48,010 nt of DNA from Sphingomonadales bacterium. GTDB taxonomy: Bacteria; Pseudomonadota; Alphaproteobacteria; Sphingomonadales; Sphingomonadaceae. Each line of letters starts with the position of its first letter. Position 1 is the stretch's first letter. Shown in pieces: positions 26,701 through 34,472 of this stretch. Made by a program: the position numbers and the translations under genes. Under the pieces are notes generated by a model. That model made no database searches. It saw only the letters and a list, made by a program, of their open reading frames with translations, and had not been told where the DNA came from. The stretch is from NCBI GenBank assembly GCA_004173185.1, contig SEFZ01000032.1, forward strand, positions 1 through 48,010. Direction: 5' to 3'.

Positions 26701-26751
26701 CTGCCCAACAAGATGAACAACTGGCGATCCTACAAGGGGCTGTTCGCATGA
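20719..26751 (+). CDS. Giant protein of unknown function, 2010 aa
   Basis: I do not recognise a characterised family. The ATG has GGGAGG 7 nt upstream, and no signal peptide or transmembrane helix is visible at the N-terminus. Three parts can be seen. Residues 1 to about 805 look mixed and beta-rich, with Cys-containing segments such as GPYCPFEGRWLP near 460 and FPYMRCANIRVQ near 660. About 806-1631 is a long helical region, rich in Ala, Leu, Glu and Lys with heptad-like stretches. About 1632-2010 is beta-rich with a D/N-rich loop at 1676-1687 and SEPYGGGGYLDLNVYADG near 1840. The last part resembles, from memory, the C-terminus of uncharacterised giant proteins in Actinobacteria and Myxobacteria. 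Its stop overlaps the next start as ATGA, so the two are translationally coupled. Confidence 0.9.
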   Translation: MTLKTIRRSMAFRNDEITSLSSPGASIEDFNITYGSNPRHVTIDATRTRDMLSLRFELPGFKYDARKNRLWKPSAGTQATLVLPPQHIAETIWQEGVEDAKASRLAAPETRLVFTLPAGSDTIQMKIDDIFKVIAKGTPKVSPRASSSLDNDLAAQLALLEVEDWSTYTAADLERRLKEIIAPPAADETALQLIGKISLSTSEKARWQFNGAPPWSRNWGRAPRLDAETALHTIRLTNGAEAGLRALHSRRFDSTDGKTLHTGLVSDADLKRAGDQVELEKLMALLPLHHRDLVAQTSIPGLPALLALNEDGTPKKSKTGLPNSRVVSPGFDIGYVDKAKDVGIALTQPYDRAKIALTGQGATIDLRYAGEPPLLKLAGAVVKDYRGFNVEVSDYLTSLGMDWKVETAEKGYLFPLGIRCSRVSLVSRSVVDKEVDGEGKRISRANKITFLKMSGEPKLVNGPYCPFEGRWLPANSIRMRTLVTPPLVKGDNYLDQAVGDFAMFWPQVEDENGNATDFEFEWETDDGLARCNLLFVLNEYVVDAGLMRELARKYNQLTAIRPQDLASPEEKLTLARRTAHFAGTRHRYAASEQRSGANLVPGQDERDRGQTSFETQSWILSASGRIDETKYDPATLRLPTLDEQDFTMDGRMEGASQPPFFPYMRCANIRVQSADLMMGTGSGAIAVDYHPLYVIKGFGNAKEKAQAGKAEIFLRTIGGNAELDAAKSANRSGGVASFAAPIAALSRKVGIIGGQKIAGAMPGEKQYDFSEAEGGQFAANQFLKGTPGNAALDRVDTSFSLVLGSLDLVKLGKKLIDNPDVPKLLQQVELAPKVEEQFQRGAKALDDKLYGRNGLAEDIATRIKALDFGAPGPADLLGNYWYTLKDMGFVKDPNRDPNPPFRKKVAAIIDTGSGSTAEDVVAFVKAVESFGDETAAFVQNPVPEKVLDAIRKVEKLIEQAANGQLAKAIWNDHLHDLVKAKLGTAFDDFLQANPDLVKLLFGRAVTAEDLKNDPDGIFDGTGKRLYGGSFKTLRQNLSLLFGLVGQLQLPVISLPGQTEIDAIVHDAFLTIADQINAHAAPAAAISKDLCDPAVQRELAQMVRGELAALVTGALAQVRIESVDDLLRTLENRRSRIRRESSARLKAIIEDFLKDANQLSADQKKKAADDLEEWLQGKVLQPFVFVLLDDAFALVSDVVEDPRTIHGRLLADTTDAVLSLYDQSAIHSHVQQAQDLEEQLRAGIVALVDTITGEGSELSARLIEIRGKLAAWSAPDGLSWPDNVLRDDLLALIGGPAEDTGLIGQQKKLQDLRDEIRTLADTTISQPLLEKVVEALRLRATGVQVIAQVAMRIFAFQSGKPDAAVPTADVPTDIVPDLAALAKLYLPLADLTKYTSIEDAVDQIEVQLAAVGPAGKETSERITKSFSALQQGATALQARLDANPDARTLSSLLADEAPKLLAHVDTSLVGDLAQFYTFPAKLFAQFDAASKQAIARLWIVGTPVLKQAIAALSGVAATAKGTVAEIRNGPLASYVEYILGRGELQNVENALGPLEAACSKADTLLGKVPNTPDGVRDALDAVVRAIVDAMRALRDVLDKIEIRNGKQILDNIVSALLADARRAVEELVRELLPSKLTANYEWTTNLCDVAAGYEAISFCPGGLDMGTQAFGHSSALDCNGDNDCNKDDIHLATRARFEMDLFERKLTSEISGRVAPMRIVFPTPSFHMATIILKETTFRSVDGKAPDFNVRIHDVIMGDALKFLHPLQAWMAPGKSGIYLESSAKQIKIGFRYDAGIINLGAVRFLNLVFDVSARLPFTGSKATFGFKISDAEWPFLVVSEPYGGGGYLDLNVYADGKLQSMALYAFFGAVSQVQFGPIKASGRIVCGIYVEQKAGTGGKELGAFFEVAGRASVACFSLSLHFIVRLAQKGKDLFGKAELTITIKRGFVKFEFKAKADQRIKGKGSGSKALAPEAALAIVEGTAIDANDPTVTVELPNKMNNWRSYKGLFA

Positions 26752-29700
26752 GCGCGCCCGACATGATCAAAACCTTTCACGTCGGCGCCGACATGCTATG
26801 CGTGCCCGACAATACCGGCACGGATACTGCGAAGCTGGGCCTGTCGATCCAGTGCAGCCCGATGTGGATCGGCAGCGACGAGGAGACCATCGGCGACCGA
26901 TTCACGGCTGAACTGGCAAAATGGCCCGGAGCTATCCACGCGCAGCAGGCGGTTGAGATTTTTGTCACCGCGAACATGAACGGCGCACCGGTTCTCCTGC
27001 TCGCCAACAGCATCTGCGTCAGCCATGGCGTTATGAAGCAGGAATGGCGGCAACGGGCCGATATCCTCTGGGCGAAGGCCTTTCGTTACGAGAAGGACCA
27101 GCCGGCGGACTTCGAGCCGCTGTGGCTGCAGCTGGAGGCACGTGCCAAGGAGGTGGCGGCGCTGTCGGAGGTCCCGCTGCGGGATCGGCAGACAGCGATG
27201 ATGGTCGACTTCATTGAGCAGCTGCGGGAAGCGGGCGACAACAAGGCCCATAGCCAGCGCATGGACGAACTTTGGTCCGAGGTCGACAAGCTGCTGGAGT
27301 CCGGCATCGGGGGCGATGTGGCGAGCCCCTCCGTTCCGGGATCGACGCCTGACTACGACCGCACAAAGCGCTTACAGAAGGCGATCAACGCCTTCGTTTC
27401 CACTGACCAGGGACCACTCAGCACTGACGAGCGCTACGAACTCGTGGCGATGTTCAGCGACTTCCTGGCGCAGTTTTCGCAAAGCGTGGACAAGGGCGAC
27501 GAGAAGGACGAGAGCGAGGAGCATTGCCCGACCCCGCAGGAGAGCGCGGAGATCAAGCTCAACGCGATCCTCGACGTGCCTTCGTTGGCGCACTTTTTTG
27601 GCTGCGGCATCTATGTGGACCTTGATCCTGCAGAGATCATCGCCGCCGCCGGGCAGCAGGGCTTCATCGCCGCGCGCTTCGCCCCGCCCTCGGGTTCTGC
27701 CGACTTGCCGGCCAAGGATGCGCTGGTGTGGACGGCCTATGCGATCGATCTGCAGGACGATCTGCAGCGCTTTGTCCCGCGTGCGCAGATTCCCGCAAGC
27801 GACAATCTCGACTACTTCGGCGAGTTCCTCAACCTGCACCAGATGCTGCAGGGCCAGCAGGGCCTGCGCTATCGTCTGTCGCAGGTTTCGCCCGAGGCCA
27901 GCGTGCTTGGCGAAGTTGTAGCTCGCCAGATCGCCAAGAACCACGGCAGGAGGCGCGATGCCATGGCGTTGGTGGACGATGCCCGAAGGCGCGGCATCGC
28001 CTTGTGGGACAAGCTGGCGACGCCCGCCGAACTGGGACGTAGAGCCCGTTTCGCCGAGCAGGACAACGTGAATTACCTGGCAGACCTGATTAAAGGCGTG
28101 CGGCCCGATATCCAGGCCAATGGCGGGGCGATGCACTGCCCCACCACCCGCTCCATCCGCTGTGAGGACCCCGAGTTCCCGCAGGCCTTCTACCGGCATG
28201 ACTTCGTCCGTCAGTTTCTGCTGTACCGCGATCATGCCTGCACGCAGGATCTTGTCATCACGCAAGGACAGACCCCGGAAGCCGAGAAGCGCGGCGCGCT
28301 GTTCATCTACCTTGGCGAGCCCATCGGCCTGGGCCGGGACGAGGAATCGGCGAGCAACCGCCATCGCACTGTTTCGACGATCGAAGCGTGCCGCGGGCTT
28401 GCGCTCAAGATCGAATTCGGACCAGACAGTACGGAACGGCTGGGTGACGCATGCCCCGCGGACAAGGATTGCGCGGAGCAGCTGAAGTGGCCAACCTTGC
28501 GCGAAGGCTCAGGCTATATGGTTGGGTGCCGCCTTGCCTATGTGAACGGCGCGGGGCCCGGCCGGGATTACATGTCGGTCCGCAAGGCCTATGCGAGCGG
28601 CGTGCCGACGCTGGGATCAAGCGGGACGCAGGCCCTCCCCTTTGATGCCGTGCAGGTCGAGCCGCCGCGCGTGCTGCTGCACCAGTTCGACAAGGTGGTG
28701 CAGCGCGACCGCAGACAGTTCCCTGGAAGCAGCGCCAATAGCGTTGTCCTTGCCCATGACGACAAGCAGTTTCGCGTGGTCCTGCCACCTGCCTTCGCCT
28801 GGGACCAGGCCGAACAGCAGAGCCAATTCGATGGCATCAATGATCCATCCGGTGTGGCAGCGTTCGGTCACAGGCTGCTGCTTGACGTGGATGGGTTCTC
28901 GCTTCCCGAAGCGCGCTATCGCGGGCTCTATTTCGTGGACGGGAACACCGCCACGCAGGCCGTTGGCGGCAACAGGAAATACGAAATCGGCAAGGAACCG
29001 GACACCTGGGTTGACGAGCGCCAGTCGCTCGGACCGGTGGCTCATTTCACCCCGAACAGCAGCGGTGAGCAGATGTATTTCGTCGATCGCAATGCCGTGG
29101 GATTCACCGTTGCCGCGAGTGCCGACCAGCGGCATTCGGTGACCTATCGCGACGGCCTCACTCCGCAGCCGCGCGTGCTGGCCATCAGGCGAGTTGCCCG
29201 CACCGTGAGCGATGTCGCGGTCAATGAAGCCTGGAAGATCGACATCGAACCGGGCAGCAACGTCACAAGGATGGACGGGGCCGCCATCAACGTGCCCGCC
29301 GGGCGCAAGATCGATGTGGAGCTGATCCCCGTCACCAAGACGGCGCAGAACACCTTGCGCAAGACAATTTTGACAATCGTGAGCCCGATCATGAGGCCTG
29401 CTGCGCCGAGCGACGGCAAGCCTGTGGGGGTATCAGCGCGCTATGTCGATGCGCCCGATCCGCAAGCGCTGGAGCTGAACCTGTCGCGCGAAGTTGCGCC
29501 CGACAAAGGCAAGCCGATGGCCACCGTTGCCCTGTTCGAAGGCAATCTGGAAGTGGATGCGCGGGCCACCGGCAAGCTGATCCTGGATGTGGCATGGGAG
29601 GACTGGAGCGCCCAGGGCTGGTATCCCGATTGCGTGAAGAAGCAGCGTGACGGGACATGCGCGCCAGAAAACACCGCATACCGCTTTGCCACCAAGCGAC

Positions 29701-30956
29701 CGAGTTCACCGCTCGCCACGATAGATGCCGAATTTGCTGACGGCAGTGACCAGCGCAAGCCGATCAACCTCGCTGATTGTGTTGTTGACAACGGCCAGCG
29801 CAAAGTGACCCTGCCGTTCAACGAAGGGCTGGCGCGGGCGATTGACCTCACCGTTACCGCCGAGTCCGAGTTCGCCTCCTACTACCCGGGTGCGGATGCG
29901 GCAGACACGACCTCGTCGGTCACGCTGCGGGTGGACCTTGCCTGCACGTTCCGTGGCAAGCAGTTGCAGATTGCGTCGGACGATCCGATGTTGAAATGGG
30001 AAACCCTGTCGTGGGACAGGGTCTACAACAGCAAGGGCCATTTCGAAGGCAAGCGCGGCGAAAAGCGGCGCATATACCTCGAAGGGGAGCTGTTCGTTAC
30101 CGGCATCGGCGAATGTGCTGGCGTGATCGTGCCGCGCGGCCAGCAGATGAAGCGCATGGCCGGCCACGAGGGATTCGCCAAGTTTGTATCCGAGAGCGGC
30201 ATCGATCCCTATTTTGAGGCCGGCACACAGCCGGCCATGCTGACCCCGGACATGCTCGGCGGACATTCCGGCGTGGAACGCGACGTGGTGATCGTGATCA
30301 ATGATGACCAGCAGAACCGCGGGGAAGGGCTAGTCGATCCCTTCACGTCCGACGTTGTGCTGTTTGAATACCGGCTGGACGAGGAAATGCGGCCCTATAT
30401 CGAGATCGATGTGTCAGCCCTTGCTGAGCAAGCTCACCGCCCGGTGCTGCATCTGGGCCTTGTTCGCTTCCAGCCCAACGCGCTAAACCGTACAGAGTCG
30501 GGCGGGCAGAAGCGTCGGATTGACTTGCGCGCCTCTAAGCCGATCCGCGAGGACGTGAAACTGTTGCCCGCGCGGCATTACCGCTGGGACTATGATCGCG
30601 GCAATCTCGATGTCTGGCTGAAGGGCGAGATGGTGGACCCGGCCAATGTGGTGCTGCATCGCTATGCTTGGGCATGGACGGGGGATCCCAGCCAACGCGA
30701 ATGGTGCTGGGAACTAGTCGACACATTGCCATGCATTGCGCCGCAGCAAGAGGGAAAAGTGGTATTCCGGGCGAAAGATCTTTCACGCCGCGACGTAAGC
30801 CAACGCGAGCTTCGTAAGCGCTTGCCCAATGATTTCCGCACCCTGTTCAGGATCGAAGAAAACGAGACCTATACAAATGTCGAATCCAAGGGTTCCGGAT
30901 CTGTCAGTACATTCTTCGCGAACATTTATCCGTACGACAAATACCTTCCGGATTAG
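26748..30956 (+). CDS. Giant protein of unknown function, 1402 aa
   Basis: No family recognised. The ATG overlaps the stop of the 2010-aa gene (ATGA), which implies coupled, near-stoichiometric translation. The N-terminus MSAPDMIKTFHVGADMLCVP lacks a signal peptide. A helical stretch at about 120-230 leads to an acidic segment (KGDEKDESEEHCPTPQ near 250). The rest alternates short helices and many beta strands, with scattered Cys (SIRCEDPEF near 475, YPDCVKKQRDGTC near 965, GECAGVIVPRG near 1125), and it ends FFANIYPYDKYLPD. No catalytic motif, no repeats and no membrane segment are obvious. The beta-rich makeup would suit a structural or receptor-binding role, but that is conjecture. It has no separate ribosome binding site beyond the coupling. 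Confidence 0.9.
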   Translation: MSAPDMIKTFHVGADMLCVPDNTGTDTAKLGLSIQCSPMWIGSDEETIGDRFTAELAKWPGAIHAQQAVEIFVTANMNGAPVLLLANSICVSHGVMKQEWRQRADILWAKAFRYEKDQPADFEPLWLQLEARAKEVAALSEVPLRDRQTAMMVDFIEQLREAGDNKAHSQRMDELWSEVDKLLESGIGGDVASPSVPGSTPDYDRTKRLQKAINAFVSTDQGPLSTDERYELVAMFSDFLAQFSQSVDKGDEKDESEEHCPTPQESAEIKLNAILDVPSLAHFFGCGIYVDLDPAEIIAAAGQQGFIAARFAPPSGSADLPAKDALVWTAYAIDLQDDLQRFVPRAQIPASDNLDYFGEFLNLHQMLQGQQGLRYRLSQVSPEASVLGEVVARQIAKNHGRRRDAMALVDDARRRGIALWDKLATPAELGRRARFAEQDNVNYLADLIKGVRPDIQANGGAMHCPTTRSIRCEDPEFPQAFYRHDFVRQFLLYRDHACTQDLVITQGQTPEAEKRGALFIYLGEPIGLGRDEESASNRHRTVSTIEACRGLALKIEFGPDSTERLGDACPADKDCAEQLKWPTLREGSGYMVGCRLAYVNGAGPGRDYMSVRKAYASGVPTLGSSGTQALPFDAVQVEPPRVLLHQFDKVVQRDRRQFPGSSANSVVLAHDDKQFRVVLPPAFAWDQAEQQSQFDGINDPSGVAAFGHRLLLDVDGFSLPEARYRGLYFVDGNTATQAVGGNRKYEIGKEPDTWVDERQSLGPVAHFTPNSSGEQMYFVDRNAVGFTVAASADQRHSVTYRDGLTPQPRVLAIRRVARTVSDVAVNEAWKIDIEPGSNVTRMDGAAINVPAGRKIDVELIPVTKTAQNTLRKTILTIVSPIMRPAAPSDGKPVGVSARYVDAPDPQALELNLSREVAPDKGKPMATVALFEGNLEVDARATGKLILDVAWEDWSAQGWYPDCVKKQRDGTCAPENTAYRFATKRPSSPLATIDAEFADGSDQRKPINLADCVVDNGQRKVTLPFNEGLARAIDLTVTAESEFASYYPGADAADTTSSVTLRVDLACTFRGKQLQIASDDPMLKWETLSWDRVYNSKGHFEGKRGEKRRIYLEGELFVTGIGECAGVIVPRGQQMKRMAGHEGFAKFVSESGIDPYFEAGTQPAMLTPDMLGGHSGVERDVVIVINDDQQNRGEGLVDPFTSDVVLFEYRLDEEMRPYIEIDVSALAEQAHRPVLHLGLVRFQPNALNRTESGGQKRRIDLRASKPIREDVKLLPARHYRWDYDRGNLDVWLKGEMVDPANVVLHRYAWAWTGDPSQREWCWELVDTLPCIAPQQEGKVVFRAKDLSRRDVSQRELRKRLPNDFRTLFRIEENETYTNVESKGSGSVSTFFANIYPYDKYLPD

Positions 30957-30972
30957 GCGATCGCGACGGATT

Positions 30973-31107
30973 GCGCGCGACCGGGCAGGCGAGGCTTGGT
31001 TGCACCATCAAGTCAGTCCGGCGCTGGACAAGGCGGAGCCCGCGCGGGCTCTTACCCCAGATGCGGTGAGGGCACGTCTTGCCACCGAGCGTCGCAAATC
31101 GCGGTAA
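30973..31107 (+). pseudogene. Possible antitoxin C-terminal remnant
   Basis: An open segment ending at 31,107 encodes GEAWLHHQVSPALDKAEPA and then a DAVRARLATERRKSR tail. The pattern (W, then a V-x-P-A-x-D helix, then a V-R-A-R-L helix) resembles the C-terminal half of short type II antitoxins of the ParD/RelB kind. There is no start codon or N-terminal ribbon-helix-helix in this frame; it simply runs on from the end of the giant gene. I read it as a remnant marking a junction. Weak evidence. Confidence 0.3.
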
Positions 31108-31476
31108 CGCACGATGCGTTCCAGTAGAGTTTTTCCTCCCCGGCCGCCAAATCTGGGTCCCGCTGCCTAGGCCGAGGGTGCGCTCCGATCCCAGAACCGA
31201 GTTTTTTAACGGGACTAGTCGAAAGCTGCCCTAGCCCTACCCTTATAACGAGCCCAGAACGCACTTCACCGCTATGCCCGCTTGGGGTTGAGGGATGCCC
31301 TGCCTACCCCAATAAACATCTCTAATCCCCTACCCTGCCAACGTCTGCTCTCGGCCAGAAGCAGCCATTCGATCCGATATGCCGGCCGACCAGAGACGCC
31401 CGCTGGCACAGCAACCCTTACCTTGCACCATGGTGAAATTGTGTAACCCGTCTCCCTACAGGTACCCTGCTTGGCT
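31108..31476. other. Intergenic region before the metal efflux cluster
   Basis: About 370 bp with no supportable gene. It should carry the promoter for the rightward czc cluster. A CACCATGGTG palindrome lies near 31,426-31,435, about 40 bp before the first gene, and might be an operator half-site. I see no classic MerR-type spaced promoter. Confidence 0.4.
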
Positions 31477-31869
31477 ATGGTCCGCTCCCGCCTCCGCCGC
31501 TGTTTGCCGCTCCTGCGCGTTCTCGTGTTGGGGCTGTTTGCGCTGGGGCTGGTACTGCAGCCGGTGATGGCGGCGGTTGGGGAGATGCACGAACTCGCGC
31601 ACGACCCTTCAGGTATGCACGGCCACGACGTGCACGCCGACGAGATCGACATGGAGCTGGCCGCGTCTGGCGATCAGGACCAGGGTGGCTCAAAGACCTT
31701 GCATGTATTGCTCCATTTCGCGCACTGCTGCGGTGCAACCGCAGCCATGCTGACAGTGTTCGAGCCGTTTCCGGCCATCCCGGCGACCGGTCGGCTGATG
31801 ACCGCCAAAGCTCCGGTTCCGCCGGCAGTGCGTCTGCCTAGCCCATTCAAGCCTCCGATCTTCGTGTGA
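31477..31869 (+). CDS. Small His-rich periplasmic protein of the czc cluster (CzcI-like position)
   Basis: 130 residues. Basic residues and a hydrophobic helix (RVLVLGLFALGLVLQPVMAA) form an N-terminal signal or anchor. A His/Asp/Met-rich segment MHELAHDPSGMHGHDVHADE follows and could bind divalent metal. A short hydrophobic segment then carries a Cys pair (HFAHCCGATAA), and the tail is Pro-rich. Small proteins of this type often open czcCBA operons in Xanthomonadaceae and Burkholderiales, where CzcI is a regulator or metal sensor. Sequence similarity to CzcI itself is not certain. The ATG at 31,477 is preferred over a TTG at 31,471. Expressed with czcC (56-bp gap). Confidence 0.6.
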   Translation: MVRSRLRRCLPLLRVLVLGLFALGLVLQPVMAAVGEMHELAHDPSGMHGHDVHADEIDMELAASGDQDQGGSKTLHVLLHFAHCCGATAAMLTVFEPFPAIPATGRLMTAKAPVPPAVRLPSPFKPPIFV

Positions 31870-31925
31870 CTGCGCCGTCGGCGTAACGCCGGCACCTGTC
31901 ATCTCGAATAACTCGGAGAAATCCC

Positions 31926-33206
31926 ATGCGTTTGCGACTTGCGGCCCTGGCTGCATTGGTCGTCGTGTGTGTCGTGGCCTTCCCCACGCACGCCGCTGAC
32001 CGCTTGACCCTGGACGATGCGTTCGCGCGCGTCGACCAGTCCCATCCCGACCTGCGCTTGCTGCAGGGCCAACGCGCCGTACTGAACGCTGACCTGGAGC
32101 GCGCCGCGTTGCGGCCTCCGTGGGTCGCCGGCCTGGGCGTCGAGAACGCCTTGGGCAGCGGCGAGGCCAGCGGCTTCAAGCGGGCCGAAATCACCCTTAG
32201 CCTGGCATCGGTCCTCGAGCGCGGCGGCAAGCTGGACGCACGCAAGGTGCTGGTGCAGAGCCGGATCGACGCGCTGGCGGTCGACCGCGAATCGCGTCGC
32301 CTGGATCTGCTCGCCGAGGTGGCGCGCCGCTACCTTGCGATCGTCGGTGCCCAACGCCAGCAGGCCGTCGCCGAGTTCGACATCGGCCAACGCAAGCGCA
32401 CCGTCGCCGGAGCTCAGCAGCGGCTGCAGGCCGGGGCCTCGCCCGAATCGGTGGTCCTCACCGCGCAGGCGGCGTTGGCTCGGGCCGAACTGGATCGGGC
32501 CCGAGCAGCGCAGCGGCTGCTGTCCGCGCGCCAGCACCTGGCCGCGCTGTGGGGCGAACGTGATCCGAAGTTCGACGTCGTGGCAGGCGATCCATTGACG
32601 CTGCCCCGAATCAATGACTTCGCCGCGCTTGCCGACCTGCTCGACAGGAATCCCGAGCTGACGCGCTTCGTCGGCGAGCGCCGGATCCGTGAAGCACGCG
32701 TGCAGCTTGCCCGCTCCCAGGCCACGCCGGATCTGGATTGGCAGGTCGGGGTACGCCGGCTGCAGGAAGTCGACGACTTTGCCCTTATAGGCAGCGTATC
32801 GATGCCGCTCGGTGCGGGCCGCCGTGCCGGCCCGGACATCCGCGCCGCAGAAGCCGAACTTGCACTGGTCGAGATCGAGCGTGAGGTGAAAGGCCTATCG
32901 CTCTATTCCACGCTGGCCGAGGCCCATGGCCGTTACCGCGTCGCGCAGGTCGAGGTCGAACGTCTGCAAGGCGACGTGCTGCCCAAGTTGGCGAAGGCCG
33001 AAGCGGCCGCCGAGCGCGCCTATCGTGCCGGCGCGATCAGCTACCTCGAATGGGCGCAACTGCAGTCCGAGCGCACCGCCAGCCGCAAACAGCAACTCGA
33101 AGCCGCGCTCGATGCCCAGCGCGCACTCATTGAAATCCAGCGCCTGACGGGCGAGGCGTTTGTCGCCGGTCCCGCGCAGTCGAGCCCACAAGGATCAACC
33201 CCGTGA
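31926..33206 (+). CDS. czcC: TolC-family outer-membrane factor, CzcC-like
   Basis: 426 residues. The signal peptide MRLRLAALAALVVVCVVAFP ends near THAAD. Two outer-membrane efflux repeats follow, with long helices rich in Ala, Arg and Glu (for example SRRLDLLAEVARRYLAIVGA and YRAGAISYLEWAQLQSE). The GAISYLEW motif is typical of CzcC-type proteins. It would form the outer-membrane channel of the CzcCBA tripartite pump. GGAG lies 7 nt before the ATG. Its stop overlaps the GTG of czcB. Confidence 0.9.
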   Translation: MRLRLAALAALVVVCVVAFPTHAADRLTLDDAFARVDQSHPDLRLLQGQRAVLNADLERAALRPPWVAGLGVENALGSGEASGFKRAEITLSLASVLERGGKLDARKVLVQSRIDALAVDRESRRLDLLAEVARRYLAIVGAQRQQAVAEFDIGQRKRTVAGAQQRLQAGASPESVVLTAQAALARAELDRARAAQRLLSARQHLAALWGERDPKFDVVAGDPLTLPRINDFAALADLLDRNPELTRFVGERRIREARVQLARSQATPDLDWQVGVRRLQEVDDFALIGSVSMPLGAGRRAGPDIRAAEAELALVEIEREVKGLSLYSTLAEAHGRYRVAQVEVERLQGDVLPKLAKAEAAAERAYRAGAISYLEWAQLQSERTASRKQQLEAALDAQRALIEIQRLTGEAFVAGPAQSSPQGSTP

Positions 33207-34462
33207 AGTCACTACCACTGATCAGCGCACTCGCGCTTGCCCTGGTCCTAGCCGCCTGCGGCGGGAAATCCGAAGCCCCGGCAGAACCCGGCAACGAAGC
33301 CGGGGGCGAACACGGCGAGGCTGAGGAAGCGAAGAAAGGCGCGCACGGTGGTCTGCTTCTGGAGCAGGACGGCTACGCCGTCGAACTGGCCATCGCCGAG
33401 GACGGCACCCCGCCCAAGTACCAGGCATGGCTGTACGAGGGCAGCAAGCCGCTGGCCGCAAGCGCAGGAACGGTCGAAGTCCGGCTCAAGCGCTTGGGCA
33501 ACGTCGCCGAGACCCACAAGCTCCAGCCCCAAGGCGATGGTAACCTGATGGCCAGCACTGTCGTGGGTGAACCGCATTCGTTCGACGTCGAGGTATTGGC
33601 CAAGGTCGGCGGCAAGGCTCTGCGCTGGGAGTATCCGAGCTACGAGGGCCGCACCGAGATCAAGGCCGCGGTCGCGACCGATGCCGGCATCCGGGTCGCG
33701 CCCGCCGCTCCCGGCGTGGTCGCCGATGAGCACGAGGTACAGGGCCTGCTGACGCCTGTCGAAGGCCGCGTCGCCAAGGTCATGGCGCGCTTCCCCGGGC
33801 CGATCCGCGGCTTGCGTGCCAACGTCGGTGATCGGGTGCGCGCCGGCCAGGTGCTGGCGACCATCGAGAGCAACCTGAGCCTGACCAACTACACCGTCAC
33901 CACGCCCATCTCCGGCGTGGTGCTGGCCCGCAATGCGTCGGTCGGTTCGGTCGCCAGCGAAGGCATGGCCCTTTACGAGATCGCCGATCTGTCCGAACTG
34001 TGGGTTGATCTGCACATCTTCGGCGCCGACGCCCAGCACATCCGTCCCGGGGTGCCCGTCACCGTGACCCGCATGAGCGACGCTGTCACCGTCGAGACCG
34101 TGCTCGAGCGCGTGCTACCCGGTACTGCCACCGCAAGCCAGAGCACCGTGGCCCGCGCGAGCATCAGCAACATCGATGGCCTCTGGCGTCCCGGCTCCGC
34201 GGTCAAGGCGCGCATCACGGTCGAACAGCAGCAGGCGACGCTGCGCGTCCCGCTGGCAGCTGTGCAGGACTTCCGCGACTGGAAGGTCGTTTTCATCCGC
34301 GTGGGCGACACGTACGAGATACGCCCGGTCGAACTGGGTAAGCGCGATGCCACGCAGGTCGAGATCCTTTCGGGCCTGAAAGCCGGCGACCAGGTCGTGG
34401 TCGAGCAGAGCTATCTGGTGAAGGCGGACATTGAAAAGTCCGGCGCTTCGCACGACCACTAA
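33203..34462 (+). CDS. czcB: RND periplasmic adaptor lipoprotein, CzcB-like
   Basis: 419 residues. The signal ends in lipobox LAAC with C19, so the protein is a lipoprotein adaptor. A Glu/His-rich stretch (GNEAGGEHGEAEEAKKGAHG) follows and may bind metal. Then come the CzcB N-terminal domain, a biotinyl-lipoyl-like domain (FPGPIRGLRANVGDRVRAGQ and TVTTPISGVVLARNASVGSV) and a beta-barrel with the membrane-proximal domain (PVELGKRDATQVEILSGLKA). It ends KSGASHDH. It links CzcA to CzcC. The GTG start overlaps the czcC stop by 4 nt, with AAGGA upstream. Confidence 0.92.
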   Translation: MKSLPLISALALALVLAACGGKSEAPAEPGNEAGGEHGEAEEAKKGAHGGLLLEQDGYAVELAIAEDGTPPKYQAWLYEGSKPLAASAGTVEVRLKRLGNVAETHKLQPQGDGNLMASTVVGEPHSFDVEVLAKVGGKALRWEYPSYEGRTEIKAAVATDAGIRVAPAAPGVVADEHEVQGLLTPVEGRVAKVMARFPGPIRGLRANVGDRVRAGQVLATIESNLSLTNYTVTTPISGVVLARNASVGSVASEGMALYEIADLSELWVDLHIFGADAQHIRPGVPVTVTRMSDAVTVETVLERVLPGTATASQSTVARASISNIDGLWRPGSAVKARITVEQQQATLRVPLAAVQDFRDWKVVFIRVGDTYEIRPVELGKRDATQVEILSGLKAGDQVVVEQSYLVKADIEKSGASHDH

Positions 34463-34472
34463 GGGGACCGAC

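Noticed and set aside
31400..31470. MerR-type promoter before the metal cluster
   Set aside because: A CACCATGGTG palindrome is present, but the 19-20-bp spaced promoter elements with an internal dyad typical of MerR control are not evident.
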